This document shows positions 8,383-18,020 of a stretch of DNA of 64,000 bases, one piece after another. The position numbers were made by a program, and so were the translations under genes. The number at the start of each line of letters is the position of its first letter. Positions within the stretch are counted from its first letter, which is position 1. Origin of the DNA: Stappia sp. (lineage in GTDB: Bacteria > Pseudomonadota > Alphaproteobacteria > Rhizobiales > Stappiaceae); the NCBI RefSeq assembly GCF_040110915.1, contig NZ_CP157793.1, forward strand, positions 2,864,939 through 2,928,938. The letters are read 5' to 3'. Under the pieces are notes generated by a model. The model made no database searches. It was not told where the DNA came from and saw only the letters and a program-made list of their open reading frames with translations.

Positions 8383-8859
8383 ATGTTCGCTTTCCTCCGC
8401 CGCGCCAGGGCGACCCGGATGGCCGGCCCGGTGCTGGCGCTCATGGCGCTCCCGGTCATCGCCGTCCTCGCGCCCGCCGGCAGCACTGCCGTGGCGCAGG
8501 AACGGCCCTATTTCTCATGGGGCGGCGAGCCGCGCGTGCCGGACTGCGCTGCGCCGGGCGTGCAGCGCGCCGTCGCCGGCCAGATCGCCCGCGCGGATGC
8601 CGATTACATCGGCGACCTGCGGATCCGGGCGCTGACGCGCGTCGTCGAGACGGCCTACACCGTCAACCGGCCGAGCCCCTACGCCCGCCGCTTCTGCGAG
8701 GCGCGCGCGCAGATGAGCGACGGGCGCACCCGCCACGTCTATTACGCCATCATGGAACACAGCGGCTTCGTCGGCGTGAGCTGGAACCTGCGTGCCTGCG
8801 TCGCCGGTCTCGACCCCTGGCGCGTCTACGACGGGCGCTGCCGCACGGTCCGTCCCTGA
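8383..8859 (+). CDS. Small periplasmic protein, unknown function
   Basis: A 158-residue exported protein: signal peptide at residues 1-36 (MFAFLRRARATR then a hydrophobic run ending TAVAQ) and a mature domain with four cysteines (VPDCAAPG, RRFCEARAQ, LRACVAG, DGRCRTV), which suggests two disulfides. A strong AGGGAG ribosome-binding site precedes ATG 8383. It is followed one base later by the RNase T2 gene, so the two exported proteins are probably co-expressed. No domain family is recognised with confidence. Confidence 0.7.
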   Translation: MFAFLRRARATRMAGPVLALMALPVIAVLAPAGSTAVAQERPYFSWGGEPRVPDCAAPGVQRAVAGQIARADADYIGDLRIRALTRVVETAYTVNRPSPYARRFCEARAQMSDGRTRHVYYAIMEHSGFVGVSWNLRACVAGLDPWRVYDGRCRTVRP

Positions 8860-8860
8860 G

Positions 8861-9538
8861 ATGCCGCGCCCGCGCCGCGCCGCCGTCGCGACAGCCTTGC
8901 TCCTGCTGGCGCTCCTTGTGGGGCTTCCGGGCACGGCCCCGGACAAGGCCATGGCCGAGCGCGCGGGCGATTTCGACTACTACGTCCTCGCCCTGTCCTG
9001 GTCGCCCTCCTATTGCGCGCGCGCCGGGCGTGACGCCGACCCCATGCAATGCCAGGCCGCCAAACCCTACCGCTTCATCGTGCATGGGCTGTGGCCGCAA
9101 TACGAGCGCGGCTATCCGGACTTCTGCGAGGGCGCGGGGCCGCGCAACGCTCCCTATGACGCGGTCGAGAGCATCCTCGACATCATGCCGAGCCGGGGGC
9201 TCGCGCGCCATCAGTGGCGCAAGCACGGAAGCTGCTCGGGACTTGCGCCGGACGACTATTTCGCGCTCACCCGCCGGGCTTTCGACAAGGTGAAGATCCC
9301 GGCGGCCTTTCGCACCACGGAGCGCGGCGCACGCATCGCCCCGGACGCGGTGGAAACCGCCTTCCGCCTCGCCAACCCGGGGCTGCGCGACACGGCGATG
9401 GCCGTGACGTGCCGCGACGGGCGGCTCGCCGAGGTGCGCATCTGCTTCACCCGGGACCTCGCGTTCCGCTCCTGCCGCGCCGTCGACAGGCGCGCCTGCC
9501 GGCAAGGCCAGATCCATGTTCCAGCCCCAGCCCGCTAG
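8861..9538 (+). CDS. Ribonuclease T2 family protein, secreted
   Basis: A 225-residue RNase T2 with an N-terminal signal peptide (about residues 1-32). Both catalytic segments are intact: CAS I FIVHGLWPQ (72-80, catalytic H75) and CAS II HQWRKHGSC (117-125, with H117, K121 and H122). T2 enzymes cut single-stranded RNA through 2',3'-cyclic phosphates, in the periplasm or outside the cell, for nutrient scavenging or as toxins. Conserved cysteines (YCAR, QCQA, FCEG, SCSG) fit the family disulfides. ATG 8861 directly follows the previous stop. The 3' end overlaps the next gene by 23 bases, forming a three-gene exported-protein unit. Confidence 0.9.
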   Translation: MPRPRRAAVATALLLLALLVGLPGTAPDKAMAERAGDFDYYVLALSWSPSYCARAGRDADPMQCQAAKPYRFIVHGLWPQYERGYPDFCEGAGPRNAPYDAVESILDIMPSRGLARHQWRKHGSCSGLAPDDYFALTRRAFDKVKIPAAFRTTERGARIAPDAVETAFRLANPGLRDTAMAVTCRDGRLAEVRICFTRDLAFRSCRAVDRRACRQGQIHVPAPAR

Positions 9539-10604
9539 GCGCGCCCGACGGCGCGCGCCGCTGCAGGCCGCCGCACTCGCGCTCGCGCTCGTGGCAGCGT
9601 CCCTGCCCGCGCGCGCCGATACGACCTTCGGCGCCTTCGCGCTCATCTGCAATGAGGCGGCAACCGGGGCCGGGAGCGGGCGATGCGCCCTCACCGTCGA
9701 CGGCGCGGACGCGGTGACCGGGGAGGCCGCCGGCCGGCTCGAACTCGCGCCGACGGTCGGGGCGGAGCCCGCCTGGACGCTCGCCTTCCACGCCGGGGCC
9801 GCGCGGCCCGACGATGCGCGCGCCATGCAATGGGAGGTCGACGGCCGTCTGGTGCATGTGCTGCGCCCCGGCGAATGGGGTCTGTTCGGCGATGAACGCC
9901 GCTTCTTCGTCACCGATGGCGCCGCCGGTGCGGAGATCCTCGGTGCGCTGAAGCGCGGAATGCGACTTCGCATCTCCTATCTCGATGCGCTGGGCGGCGC
10001 GCATGACGCGCTCTTTCCCCTCGACGGGCTCGCGGCCGGTCTGGCGGCACTGCGCGAGCGCGCCGGAGACGCCGCGCTGCCCGAGCGCGTCGCAGCCCCG
10101 CAGGGCCTGCCGCCGGTGCGCCCGCCGTCGCGCGCCGAGGCCGTGACGGCCCTCGGCATTCCCTACGCCGTGCTCGATCGCCATGCCCGCTCCAGCGCCT
10201 GCGAGGACCCGGCGAGTGCCAGGCTGGCCGATGCGGAGGTTCTGATCGCGGTGCTGTCCCCGGTCGCGACGCTCTATGCGATTCCCTGCACCGCCGGCGG
10301 CGGGCGGGTGACCCATCGTCTCTATCTGCGCGATTCCGGGGAAATCGGCGGCGTCGAGACGCTGCAGTTCGCCCTGCACGATCCGCGCTTCGGCTGGGTC
10401 GGGACCGACCTGTTGAGCGCGCCGTCCTTCGAGGCCGAAAGCGGCCGGCTGAGCGCGTCCTATGTGGGGCGCTCCGACCGGGTCTGCGGCTATCGGGCAA
10501 GCTGGCAGTGGCGCAACTACGCCTTCGCGCTGGAGAGCTTCGAAGGCCCGGCCGATTGCGACGACGCGGAACGGCCCGAGCGGTGGCGGACGATCCACCC
10601 CTGA
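9516..10604 (+). CDS. DUF1176 family exported protein
   Basis: A 362-residue protein with a signal peptide (residues 1-35, ending LPARADTTFG). Its C-terminal part, with ASYVGRSDRVCGYRASWQW and a final E-x-F-E-G-P-A-D-C pattern, fits DUF1176, a periplasmic family of unknown role. The N-terminal half resembles the invasion-associated-locus-B-like fold in its alternation of short strands, but this is uncertain. It overlaps RNase T2 by 23 bases and is likely in its transcript. A second protein with a DUF1176-like end is encoded at 59405. Confidence 0.75.
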   Translation: MFQPQPARRARRRAPLQAAALALALVAASLPARADTTFGAFALICNEAATGAGSGRCALTVDGADAVTGEAAGRLELAPTVGAEPAWTLAFHAGAARPDDARAMQWEVDGRLVHVLRPGEWGLFGDERRFFVTDGAAGAEILGALKRGMRLRISYLDALGGAHDALFPLDGLAAGLAALRERAGDAALPERVAAPQGLPPVRPPSRAEAVTALGIPYAVLDRHARSSACEDPASARLADAEVLIAVLSPVATLYAIPCTAGGGRVTHRLYLRDSGEIGGVETLQFALHDPRFGWVGTDLLSAPSFEAESGRLSASYVGRSDRVCGYRASWQWRNYAFALESFEGPADCDDAERPERWRTIHP

Positions 10605-10622
10605 CAGCCCATCGGCGTCCTC

Positions 10623-10877
10623 CTAGTCCCGCAGCATCGCGGCGACGCGCTGGCGCGCGAAATGTGGCGACTGGCGCAGGGGCTCGGTGATCAGCCGCGC
10701 GCCGGGGCGGAGATCCGCGACCGTCTGATTGACGGCGGCGTGATAGCGCGACAGCGGGGCGTCGATGATCTCGGGCCGCAGCGGCGCCAGCGACGGGGCC
10801 GCGAGCGCATAGACCACGGCCGACAGCACCGCCGCCTTGGTCGCGGCACGGACCGGAGAGGTCAATGTGAGCTGCAT
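10623..10877 (-). CDS. Small protein with N-terminal hydrophobic segment
   Basis: An 84-residue product with one hydrophobic helix (residues 10-30, AATKAAVLSAVVYALAAPSL) and a basic, helical C-terminus (LRPGARLITEPLRQSP, ARQRVAAMLRD). It may be a membrane-anchored or exported small protein. A GAGGAC ribosome-binding site precedes the ATG. It is convergent with the DUF1176 gene and has a direct-repeat operator candidate 68-85 bp upstream. No family is recognised. Confidence 0.5.
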   Translation of the reverse strand: MQLTLTSPVRAATKAAVLSAVVYALAAPSLAPLRPEIIDAPLSRYHAAVNQTVADLRPGARLITEPLRQSPHFARQRVAAMLRD

Positions 10878-10944
10878 GGCCTGTCCTCGTCGCCTTTCAA
10901 AACGCCGGGCTTTCCGCCGACACAGGGGACGCTAGGAGGACCGT

Positions 10945-10962
10945 CTTACCGGGATCTTACCG
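10945..10962. promoter_or_regulatory. Direct repeat CTTACCG-N4-CTTACCG
   Basis: Two identical heptamers, CTTACCG, are separated by GGAT, giving an 11-bp period. This is the geometry of PhoB/OmpR-family binding sites (tandem half-sites one helical turn apart). It lies 68-85 bp upstream of the 84-residue gene (minus) and 229 bp upstream of the GST gene (plus). Binding is inferred. The rest of the gap (10878-11190) is AT-richer than its surroundings and holds no gene. Confidence 0.45.
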
Positions 10963-11190
10963 CAACGCGGACAATTTCCCTCAACAACGCCCTGTAACTT
11001 ATGCGGATTTTAAAGCGCTGGAGGAACAAGCGAATTTTCTGTTAACCATGGCGTGAAGCCTCGTGAAAACCGACAGGGGCGGACCGGCGGGCGGCCGGCT
11101 TGCATCGCCGCGGCAAACGCGCAAACTGCACCGGACTCACCGCCCCGCGCACCGCGCATCCCCCTCGCCCCTCATCCGGAGACACCCCCG

Positions 11191-11805
11191 ATGCCCGTTC
11201 TTCGCTCCTCCCCGCCCTCTCCCTTCGGCCGCAAGATCAAGATCGCGGCCCATGTGCTCGGCCTGATGGAGCGCATCACGGTGGAACCCACCGACACCAA
11301 GGATCCCGCCGACACGATCCGCAGCCAGAATCCGCTCGGCAAGATCCCGGCGCTCGTGCTCGACGACGGCACGGTGCTCTATGACAGCCGCGTGATCGCG
11401 GAGTATCTCGACTGGCTTGCCGGGGGCGGCCAGATCCTGCCCGAGGGCGAGGCGCGGTTTCCCGTGCTGCGCCTGCAGGCGCTCGCCGACGGCATCATGG
11501 ATGCCGGCATCCTGCAGATCTACGAGGCCCGCTTCCGGCCCGAGGAGCGCCGGCACGCGGAGTGGGTTGCCTATCAGGCGGACAAGGTCGCGCGGGCCCT
11601 GGCGACCCTGGAAGCGGATCCGCCGGCGCGCGTCGCCCCGCATTCCGTTCCCGACCTTGGCCAGATCGCGCTGGCCTGCGCCCTCGGCTACCTCGACTTG
11701 CGCTTCGCCGGTGCGTGGCGCGCCGATCACCCGAAGCTGGTCGCCTGGCTCGACGCCTTCGAGGCGGCCGTGCCTGCCTTCGACAAGACGCGGCCGGTCG
11801 GCTGA
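11191..11805 (+). CDS. Glutathione S-transferase family protein
   Basis: A 204-residue GST: thioredoxin-like N-terminal domain (residues 1-75) with a PSPFGRKIKIA active-site stretch in which Ser8-Pro9 or Ser11 may act on glutathione, a cis-Pro segment GKIPALVLDDG and the DSRVIAEYLD motif that grips the gamma-glutamyl part; then an all-helical domain with the PDLGQIALACALGYLDLRF segment. Such proteins conjugate or reduce electrophiles in the cytoplasm. ATG 11191 is the start where homology begins; in-frame GTG starts upstream would add an unrelated leader. The next gene is convergent. Confidence 0.9.
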   Translation: MPVLRSSPPSPFGRKIKIAAHVLGLMERITVEPTDTKDPADTIRSQNPLGKIPALVLDDGTVLYDSRVIAEYLDWLAGGGQILPEGEARFPVLRLQALADGIMDAGILQIYEARFRPEERRHAEWVAYQADKVARALATLEADPPARVAPHSVPDLGQIALACALGYLDLRFAGAWRADHPKLVAWLDAFEAAVPAFDKTRPVG

Positions 11806-11837
11806 TATCGGCCGGCCTGCGCGGCGTCGCCGATACG

Positions 11838-11870
11838 AAAAAGGCGGGGTCCGGTTTCCCGGCCCCCGCC
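11838..11870 (-). terminator. Rho-independent terminator of the outer-membrane barrel gene
   Basis: Read on the minus strand: GGCGGGG-g-CCGG, loop GAAA, CCGG-a-CCCCGCC, then TTTTT. It starts 30 bp after the stop at 11900 and is a textbook intrinsic terminator. Confidence 0.85.
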
Positions 11871-11899
11871 TGTCGTCGTCGGTTAGTCGCGCGGTCGGG

Positions 11900-12568
11900 T
11901 CAGAACTTGTAGCTCAGACCGAAGCGCACCTGATTGTTCGTCAGATCCGTCTTGTAGGACTGCGCGCCGAGCGTGAAGGTCTCGGAGCCATAGTCCTGAT
12001 ACTGGTATTCCACGCGCGCGGTGACGTTTTCGGTCACCAGCGCTTCCATGCCCGCGCCGGCCGTCCAGCCGACCCGCGTCGCGCTGTCGGACACGCCATT
12101 GGCGGACACGCCGAGATCGCCGATCGCCAGACCGCCGGTGCCGAACACCATGAAGCGGTCGAAGACCCAGCCGGCGCGGCCCCGGATCGTGCTGTTCCAG
12201 TCGCTCGACGTGCGATAGCTCACGCCCGCGACCGTGCGCGTCTCGTCGATGTCGGAGAAGGTGAAGTCCGCCTCCGCACCAAGCAGGAAGTTCGGCGTCA
12301 GCATGTGGTTGTAACCGGCATGCACGCCGCCGCTGACGCCATTGTCGCGATTGGTGAAACGCCCCGTCACGCCGTTGCGGGTCTCGGAATCGGACCAGGT
12401 CCACCCGGCGTGACCGCCGAAGTAGAAGCCCGACCAGTCGAACCGCTCGGCCGGAACGGGATCGGCGTAGGGCATGGGCTCGCTCGGCTGCGGAAGATCG
12501 GCCGCAAGCGCCGGGCCGGCGCCGAGCGCGGCGGCGATGGTCAAGGCGGCGACAGCTGAACGCGTCAT
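11900..12568 (-). CDS. Omp25/31-like outer-membrane beta-barrel protein
   Basis: The product (222 residues) has a signal peptide (about 1-23, ending GPALAADLP) followed by an eight-stranded-type barrel: alternating polar/aromatic strands such as FDWSGFYFGGHAGWTWSD, SGGVHAGYNHMLTPNF, STIRGRAGWVFDRFMVFGTGG and a C-terminal strand ending in Phe (VRFGLSYKF), the BAM recognition signature. This is the 'porin family'/Omp25-Omp31 group of Hyphomicrobiales, abundant surface proteins with a structural role. ATG 12568 is preferred to the GTG two codons earlier because a GGAG motif lies seven bases before it. It has its own terminator and a long upstream region with a possible operator. Confidence 0.9.
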   Translation of the reverse strand: MTRSAVAALTIAAALGAGPALAADLPQPSEPMPYADPVPAERFDWSGFYFGGHAGWTWSDSETRNGVTGRFTNRDNGVSGGVHAGYNHMLTPNFLLGAEADFTFSDIDETRTVAGVSYRTSSDWNSTIRGRAGWVFDRFMVFGTGGLAIGDLGVSANGVSDSATRVGWTAGAGMEALVTENVTARVEYQYQDYGSETFTLGAQSYKTDLTNNQVRFGLSYKF

Positions 12569-12715
12569 GTGCACACTCCAAACAGATTTTTCGGTTGTCG
12601 CGGCCGGACCGACCGGACCGCGCCCCCCAACACCTCTCCATATGGGAAGCGAATGTGGCAGGCGCTGTCAGGAAATGCGGCCTTCCAGCGGCAGCCGGTG
12701 ATTTTTTGATGACAG

Positions 12716-12734
12716 GGTAAGCGAAGCGTTTACC
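12716..12734. promoter_or_regulatory. Imperfect palindrome in the barrel/antiporter divergent region
   Basis: GGTAAGCG-aag-CGTTTACC pairs in seven of eight positions. It is 148 bp upstream of the barrel gene and 229 bp upstream of the antiporter gene. The 394-bp gap (12569-12962) otherwise contains only GC-rich sequence and one short AT-rich run near 12820. Operator function is a guess. Confidence 0.3.
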
Positions 12735-12962
12735 GCCCTCGCCGCGTCGCGCCCTGCCCCCGCCGCCCTTTGCGCTCATGGCCCGTCCGGCGATTGGGGT
12801 TTTCATGGGCGGGCGAATGCATATATACGGGCGGTGCTTCCCGCCGGCCGGCGTTCGCGCGCGATCGAACGCGCTCACGGGCGCGCCGAAGCGTCGTTGC
12901 CGTTGCCGCCACCTCGATCCAGAACAGGGCCGGACCCACCGCTCCATGCCGATCGCCACTCC

Positions 12963-13964
12963 ATGCTAATCGACTACGTCAGCCTCATCGGCGGGCTTGT
13001 GGTGCTGATCGTCGCCGGCGACGTGCTGGTGCGCGGCGCGGTCAGCATCGCCGAGAAGCTCGGCATCCCGACCCTGGTGATCGGCCTGACCATCGTCGCC
13101 TTCGGCACCAGCGCGCCGGAACTGGTGATCTCGCTCGGCGCCGCGCTGGACGGCCTGCCGGGCATCGCCATCGGCAATGTGGTCGGCTCCAACATCGCCA
13201 ACGTGCTTCTGGTGCTCGGCATGCCGGCGCTGATCGCGGCCACCTCCTGCAAGGAAAAGGGCGCGACCCGCAACTCCATCTTCATGGTGGTGATCACCCT
13301 CGTCTTCATCGGCATGTGCTTCCACAGCCCGATCTCGCGGCTGGACGGCGCGGTCCTTCTGCTGCTGCTGATGGTGTTCTTCTGGGAATCGGTGCGCGCC
13401 ACCCGCACCCACCGCGCCGAAAACGGCAAGGGCACCGCGACCGCCGCCGGCGATGCGGACGACGACGACGGCGCGCCCTTCGAGGAGGTCGACGGCGTGC
13501 CGGAAAGTCCGGCGCTCGCCATCCTGTTCATCTTGCTGGGGCTGATCGGCCTGCCGCTCGGCGCGCATTTCACCATCGAGGGCGCCTCGGCGCTGGCGCG
13601 CACCTGGGGCGTGTCGGATGCGGTGATCGGCCTGACGGTCGTCGCGCTGGGCACCTCGCTGCCGGAACTCGTCACCTCGCTGATGGCCGCCATTCGCGGT
13701 CATACGGCCGTCGCGCTCGGCAATGTGATCGGATCGAACGTCTTCAACCTGCTCGCCATCATCGGCATCACCGCCGTTGTCGTGCCGATCGCCATCCCGG
13801 CGGAGGTGCTGAAGATCGATCTCTGGGTGATGCTGGCGAGCGCGCTGCTGGTGCTGGCCTTCGCGGCTCTTCACGTCACGATCCGCCGCCCCTCCGGTTT
13901 CGTCATGACCGCGCTCTACGGGCTCTACATCTTCGTGGTGTTCCAGGTCGGCCAGGTCGGCTGA
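12963..13964 (+). CDS. Calcium/sodium (CaCA family) antiporter, YrbG-like
   Basis: A 333-residue inner-membrane exchanger with about ten membrane segments in two inverted halves. The paired alpha repeats are clear: GTSAPELVIS (48-57) with GNVVGSNIANVLL after it, and GTSLPELVTS (230-239) with GNVIGSNVFNLL after it; their acidic and Asn/Ser residues bind Ca2+ and Na+. Between the halves is a cytoplasmic loop (about 144-182) with an Asp run (164-169). It probably exports Ca2+ (or another divalent) using ion gradients. ATG 12963 is chosen because the first helix starts immediately; upstream extension would be polar and low-complexity. Confidence 0.92.
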   Translation: MLIDYVSLIGGLVVLIVAGDVLVRGAVSIAEKLGIPTLVIGLTIVAFGTSAPELVISLGAALDGLPGIAIGNVVGSNIANVLLVLGMPALIAATSCKEKGATRNSIFMVVITLVFIGMCFHSPISRLDGAVLLLLLMVFFWESVRATRTHRAENGKGTATAAGDADDDDGAPFEEVDGVPESPALAILFILLGLIGLPLGAHFTIEGASALARTWGVSDAVIGLTVVALGTSLPELVTSLMAAIRGHTAVALGNVIGSNVFNLLAIIGITAVVVPIAIPAEVLKIDLWVMLASALLVLAFAALHVTIRRPSGFVMTALYGLYIFVVFQVGQVG

Positions 13965-14085
13965 TCGGCTGATCGGACCGGCGGCGGGCAACGTATTCGG
14001 GTCACCGCCCCGGTCTGCGGGCGATCCGGTGAGGTCGCCTCCGTCTCCCGCCGACCTCGCCCCGCCCTCATCCAGAAGAGCCGCC

Positions 14086-14883
14086 ATGTCAGCCCCCTCA
14101 GCCTCCGCCGTGGTCCCCCCGTCGTCGTCCCGTCCCGTCGCGCTCGTCACCGGCGCGGGAAAACGCATCGGCCGCGCCATCGCGGAAGGACTTGCCGCCG
14201 ACGGCTTCGCCGTGGCGCTTCACGTCAACACCGCGCGCGCGGAAGCCGAGGCGCTGGCACGCGAGATCGAGGCCCAAGGCGGCACGGCCGCCGTGGTCGC
14301 CGGCGACCTGACCGACCCGGACCGCCCCGCCCGCCTGATGGCGGAGGCGGCGGACGCGCTCGGCCCCGTCCGGCTGCTGGTCAATTCCGCCTCCATCTTC
14401 GAGAAGGACGAGATCGGCACGCTGACGCCGGCGCTCTTCGACGCGCATTACGCGATCCATACGCGGGCGCCCGCCTTCCTGGCCCAGGAGATGGCGGCCC
14501 GCCTGCCCGACGGCGACACCGGGCTGATCGTCAACGTCATCGATCAACGGGTGTGGAAGCTGACGCCGCAGTTCTTCTCCTACACGCTGTCCAAGGCCGC
14601 GCTGTGGACCGCGACGCGGACGATGGCGCAGGCACTCGCCCCGCGCATCCGCGTCAACGCCATCGGCCCCGGCCCGACGCTCGCCAACACCCGCCAGCAG
14701 CCCGAGGACTTCGAGAAGCAGGCCGCGCGGGTGCCGCTCGGGCGCGGACCCGGACTGGCGGAATTTCCCCGCACCGTGCGATTTCTGTGGGACACGCCCT
14801 CGATCACGGGCCAGATGATCGCGCTCGACGGCGGCCAGCATCTTGCATGGGAGACGCCGGACGTCGTAGGCATCGCGGAATGA
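14086..14883 (+). CDS. SDR family oxidoreductase (pteridine-reductase-like)
   Basis: A 265-residue short-chain dehydrogenase. The NAD(P)-binding TGAGKRIG lies at 22-29, the NSAS motif near 105 and the catalytic YTLSK with Y166 and K170. The 'GKRIG' form with a following basic residue prefers NADPH and is typical of the FolM/pteridine reductase branch, so dihydropterin reduction is a reasonable but unproven role. ATG 14086 was chosen over 14029, which would only add a Pro/Ser-rich leader; an AGAAG element is upstream. Its TGA overlaps the uvrC ATG (ATGA), so the pair is coupled. Confidence 0.88.
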   Translation: MSAPSASAVVPPSSSRPVALVTGAGKRIGRAIAEGLAADGFAVALHVNTARAEAEALAREIEAQGGTAAVVAGDLTDPDRPARLMAEAADALGPVRLLVNSASIFEKDEIGTLTPALFDAHYAIHTRAPAFLAQEMAARLPDGDTGLIVNVIDQRVWKLTPQFFSYTLSKAALWTATRTMAQALAPRIRVNAIGPGPTLANTRQQPEDFEKQAARVPLGRGPGLAEFPRTVRFLWDTPSITGQMIALDGGQHLAWETPDVVGIAE

Positions 14884-16928
14884 CCGCCAGACAGCCGACC
14901 GACCGCCCGGAGCAGGCCAGCGACGAGCCGCCCGCGCACAGCCCCGACCCTGCCTTCGAGACGGCGCCGACGCCGCTCGGACCGGAGGCGCGCGGCGTCG
15001 ACGTGATCGCCCATTTCGTGCGCCGGCTGCCGCTCGGACCCGGCGTCTACCGCATGCTCGACGGCGACGGCGAGGTTCTCTACGTCGGCAAGGCACGCTC
15101 GCTGAAGAAGCGGGTGACGAGCTACACCCGCCTGCAGGGCCAGTCGAACCGCATCCTGCGCATGATCCTGGCGACCGCCTCGATGGAATTCGTGACGACG
15201 CGCACGGAAACCGAGGCGCTGCTGCTCGAGGCGAACCTGATCAAGCGCCTGCGCCCGCGCTTCAACGTGCTGCTGCGCGACGACAAGTCGTTTCCCTACA
15301 TTCTGGTCACCGGCGATCACGAGGCGCCGGCGCTGGTCAAGCATCGCGGCGCGCGCCGGCGCAAGGGCAGCTACTTCGGCCCCTTTGCCTCGGCCGGCGC
15401 CGTGAACCGCACGATCAACGCCCTGCAGAAGGCGTTTCTTGTGCGCAATTGCACCGACAGCTATTACGCCAACCGCTCCCGCCCCTGCCTGCTCTACCAG
15501 ATCAAGCGCTGCGCCGGCCCCTGCACCGGCGAGATCTCGCCGGAGGATTACGCCGGCCTCGTCGCGGAGGCGAAGGCCTTCCTGTCCGGGCGCAGCCAGA
15601 TGGTGAAGAAGGAACTGGCCCAACAGATGGAACAGGCGTCCGAGGCGCTCGACTTCGAGCGCGCCGCCGTCTATCGCGACCGGCTCGCGGCTCTGTCGCA
15701 CGTCCAGTCGCATCAGGGCATCAATCCGCAGACGGTGGAGGAGGCCGACGTCTTCGCCGTCCATCAGGAGGGCGGGCAGACCTGCATCCAGGTGTTCTTC
15801 TTCAGAACCGGCCAGAACTGGGGCAATTACGCGCAGTTTCCGCGCGCCGACAAGTCGCTCGGCGAGGCGGAGGTGCTGGAGAGCTTCCTCGCCCAGTTCT
15901 ACGACGACAAGCCGGCGCCCCGGCTGCTGCTGCTGTCGCATGACATCGCCGAGCGCGAGCTGCTCGCCGCCGCCCTCAGCGAACGCGCCGGCCACAAGGT
16001 CGAGGTGGCGATCCCCCGGCGCGGCGAGAAGCGCGAGCTGGTCGAGCACGCGGCGACCAACGCCCGCGAGGCGCTGGGGCGCCGCCTTGCGGAGACCAGC
16101 AGCCAGGCGCGCCTGCTCAAGGGCGTGGCCGAGGTCTTCGATCTCCCCGCCGCGCCGCGGCGGATCGAGGTCTATGACAACTCCCACATCATGGGGACGA
16201 ATGCCGTCGGCGGCATGATCGTCGCCGGTCTCGAGGGCTTCGCCAAGGCGCACTACCGCAAGTTCAACATCAAGTCGGAGGATCTGGTCCCCGGCGACGA
16301 CTACGGCATGATGCGCGAGGTGCTGACCCGGCGGTTCTCGCGGCTCCTGAAGGAACATGGCGACGCCCGCCCGACGTTCGCCGCCGCGACGCCGGCGCCG
16401 GGAGACCCGGACACGGCGGCGCCCGACGATGCGGCGGCCGAAGGCGCCGCGAGCGAGGCCCGCGATCCGACCGTGCTGCCCCCCTGGCCCGATCTCGTGC
16501 TGATCGACGGCGGCCAGGGCCAGCTGACGGCCGCGCGCGAGACGCTGGCCGCGCTGGGGCTGGACGACGTGCCGCTCGTCGGCATCGCCAAGGGGCCCGA
16601 CCGCGACGCGGGCCGCGAAAAATTCTTCATGCCCGGCAGGGCGTCCTTCATGCTGCCCGAACGCGATCCGGTGCTCTATTTCGTGCAGCGGCTGCGCGAC
16701 GAGGCGCACCGCTTCGCCATCGGCTCCCACCGCGCGCGCCGCAAGAAGGACATCACCAGGAGCCCGCTGGACGAAATCGCCGGCATCGGACCGAGCCGCA
16801 AGCGCGCGCTGCTGCGCCATTTCGGCACCGCCAAGGCGGTGTCCAAGGCCGGCATGGACGACCTGATGGCCGTGGAGGGCATCTCCGAGGCGGTCGCCCG
16901 CACGATCTACGACCACTTCCACGAATGA
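14880..16928 (+). CDS. uvrC: Excinuclease ABC subunit C, UvrC
   Basis: UvrC makes both incisions in UvrABC nucleotide-excision repair. The 682-residue product has a GIY-YIG nuclease domain ([19 protein letters not shown] near residues 54-72), the cysteine-rich QIKRCAGPC segment, a UVR domain near 240-275 ([19 protein letters not shown]), the RNase H-like endonuclease core with [10 protein letters not shown] and [11 protein letters not shown], and C-terminal helix-hairpin-helix motifs ([28 protein letters not shown]). An Ala/Pro/Asp-rich insertion of about 30 residues near 500-530 separates parts of the core. The start overlaps the SDR stop. Confidence 0.96.
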   Translation: MTARQPTDRPEQASDEPPAHSPDPAFETAPTPLGPEARGVDVIAHFVRRLPLGPGVYRMLDGDGEVLYVGKARSLKKRVTSYTRLQGQSNRILRMILATASMEFVTTRTETEALLLEANLIKRLRPRFNVLLRDDKSFPYILVTGDHEAPALVKHRGARRRKGSYFGPFASAGAVNRTINALQKAFLVRNCTDSYYANRSRPCLLYQIKRCAGPCTGEISPEDYAGLVAEAKAFLSGRSQMVKKELAQQMEQASEALDFERAAVYRDRLAALSHVQSHQGINPQTVEEADVFAVHQEGGQTCIQVFFFRTGQNWGNYAQFPRADKSLGEAEVLESFLAQFYDDKPAPRLLLLSHDIAERELLAAALSERAGHKVEVAIPRRGEKRELVEHAATNAREALGRRLAETSSQARLLKGVAEVFDLPAAPRRIEVYDNSHIMGTNAVGGMIVAGLEGFAKAHYRKFNIKSEDLVPGDDYGMMREVLTRRFSRLLKEHGDARPTFAAATPAPGDPDTAAPDDAAAEGAASEARDPTVLPPWPDLVLIDGGQGQLTAARETLAALGLDDVPLVGIAKGPDRDAGREKFFMPGRASFMLPERDPVLYFVQRLRDEAHRFAIGSHRARRKKDITRSPLDEIAGIGPSRKRALLRHFGTAKAVSKAGMDDLMAVEGISEAVARTIYDHFHE

Positions 16929-17043
16929 GCCGGCCGCCGGCCCAGGGTCCGGCGCAATAGCTGTGCAAAACGGCGGTGACGGCCCAACGGCGCGGGCGAA
17001 TCCGGCAAGACTGACGCGGTTTCGTCCAACCGGGTCCGATGCG

Positions 17044-17649
17044 ATGGCCAAGCTCTACTTCACCTACTCCTCGATGAATGCCGGCAAGTCCACGATCCTG
17101 CTGCAGGCGGACTACAATTACCGCGAACGCGGCATGCGCACGCTGGTGCTCACGGCCGCCATCGACGAGCGGGCCGGCAAGGGCCGCATCGCCTCGCGCA
17201 TCGGTCTGGCGCGCGAGGCCGACACCTTCGACGCCGACACCGATCTCGCGACCCATGTCGCCGGCCGGCTCAAGCGGGAGGCCGTCGACTGCGTCTTCGT
17301 CGACGAGGCGCAATTCCTCACCGAGCCTCAGGTCTGGCAGCTCGCGAGGATCGCCGACGACCACGACATCCCGGTGATGTGCTACGGTCTGCGGACGGAC
17401 TTTCAGGGAAAGCTGTTTCCCGGAAGCGCGGCCTTGCTCGCGCTCGCCGACACGCTCAAGGAGGTCAAGACGATCTGCTGGTGCGGACGCAAGGCGACGA
17501 TGGTCGCGCGGCTCGACGCGTCGGGCGCGATCGTGGAGGACGGCGAGCAGGTGGTGATCGGCGGCGAGGATCGCTATGTTTCCCTGTGCCGGCGGCACTG
17601 GACGCGGCGCGAGCTCGGCACGCGCGCCCTCGCGGAGGCCGCCGAATAG
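17044..17649 (+). CDS. tdk: Thymidine kinase
   Basis: A 201-residue type II thymidine kinase, which phosphorylates thymidine with ATP for nucleotide salvage. The P-loop is SSMNAGKST (9-17), the Walker B-like DEAQF lies at 86-90 and a zinc site is formed by CWC (145-147) and CRRHW (182-186). The length is normal. ATG 17044 gives the family N-terminus MAKLYFTYS; upstream codons in frame read as random high-GC sequence. It stands alone, 115 bp after uvrC. Confidence 0.95.
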   Translation: MAKLYFTYSSMNAGKSTILLQADYNYRERGMRTLVLTAAIDERAGKGRIASRIGLAREADTFDADTDLATHVAGRLKREAVDCVFVDEAQFLTEPQVWQLARIADDHDIPVMCYGLRTDFQGKLFPGSAALLALADTLKEVKTICWCGRKATMVARLDASGAIVEDGEQVVIGGEDRYVSLCRRHWTRRELGTRALAEAAE

Positions 17650-17662
17650 GCCCCGGACGGGC

Positions 17663-17682
17663 GCGCGGCGGCGACGCCGCGC
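17663..17682 (+). terminator. GC hairpin after tdk
   Basis: GCGCGGCG-GCGA-CGCCGCGC is a perfect 8-bp stem with a tetraloop 13 bp after the tdk stop. There is no T-run, so it is a possible but not typical terminator. Confidence 0.4.
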
Positions 17683-17717
17683 TGTAATCTGAACGACCAA
17701 TCGACGGAAGCGGACCC

Positions 17718-18014
17718 ATGGTGCTTGGCAGGATCTTCGGCGGATTGTTCGGTGGCGGGAAGGACGACGCCGGCGGCGGCGCGACGCATGCCAGCGTCGA
17801 CTACAAGGGCTTCACCATCACCCCCGCCCCGGTGGCCCGCGACGGCCAGTGGCAGATCGCCGGCACAATCTCCAAACCGGACGACGATGGCAATCCGCGC
17901 GAGCACCGTCTCATCCGCGCCGACGTGATGCCGGGCGAGGACATGGCGGTGGAATTCTGCATCCGCAAGGCCAAGCAGGTCATCGACGAACAGGGCGAGC
18001 GCCTGTTCGGCTGA
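17718..18014 (+). CDS. HlyU family protein
   Basis: A 98-residue protein. After a Gly-rich N-terminus (GRIFGGLFGGG) it matches the HlyU fold: VDYKGFTITPAPVARDGQWQIAGTISK and EHRLIRADVMPGEDMAVEFCIRKAKQVIDEQG. HlyU was named as a transcriptional activator in Vibrio, but the alphaproteobacterial members are short, lack a clear helix-turn-helix and their role is not known. It stands alone between tdk and a convergent acetyltransferase gene. Confidence 0.85.
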   Translation: MVLGRIFGGLFGGGKDDAGGGATHASVDYKGFTITPAPVARDGQWQIAGTISKPDDDGNPREHRLIRADVMPGEDMAVEFCIRKAKQVIDEQGERLFG

Positions 18015-18020
18015 GCCCGC

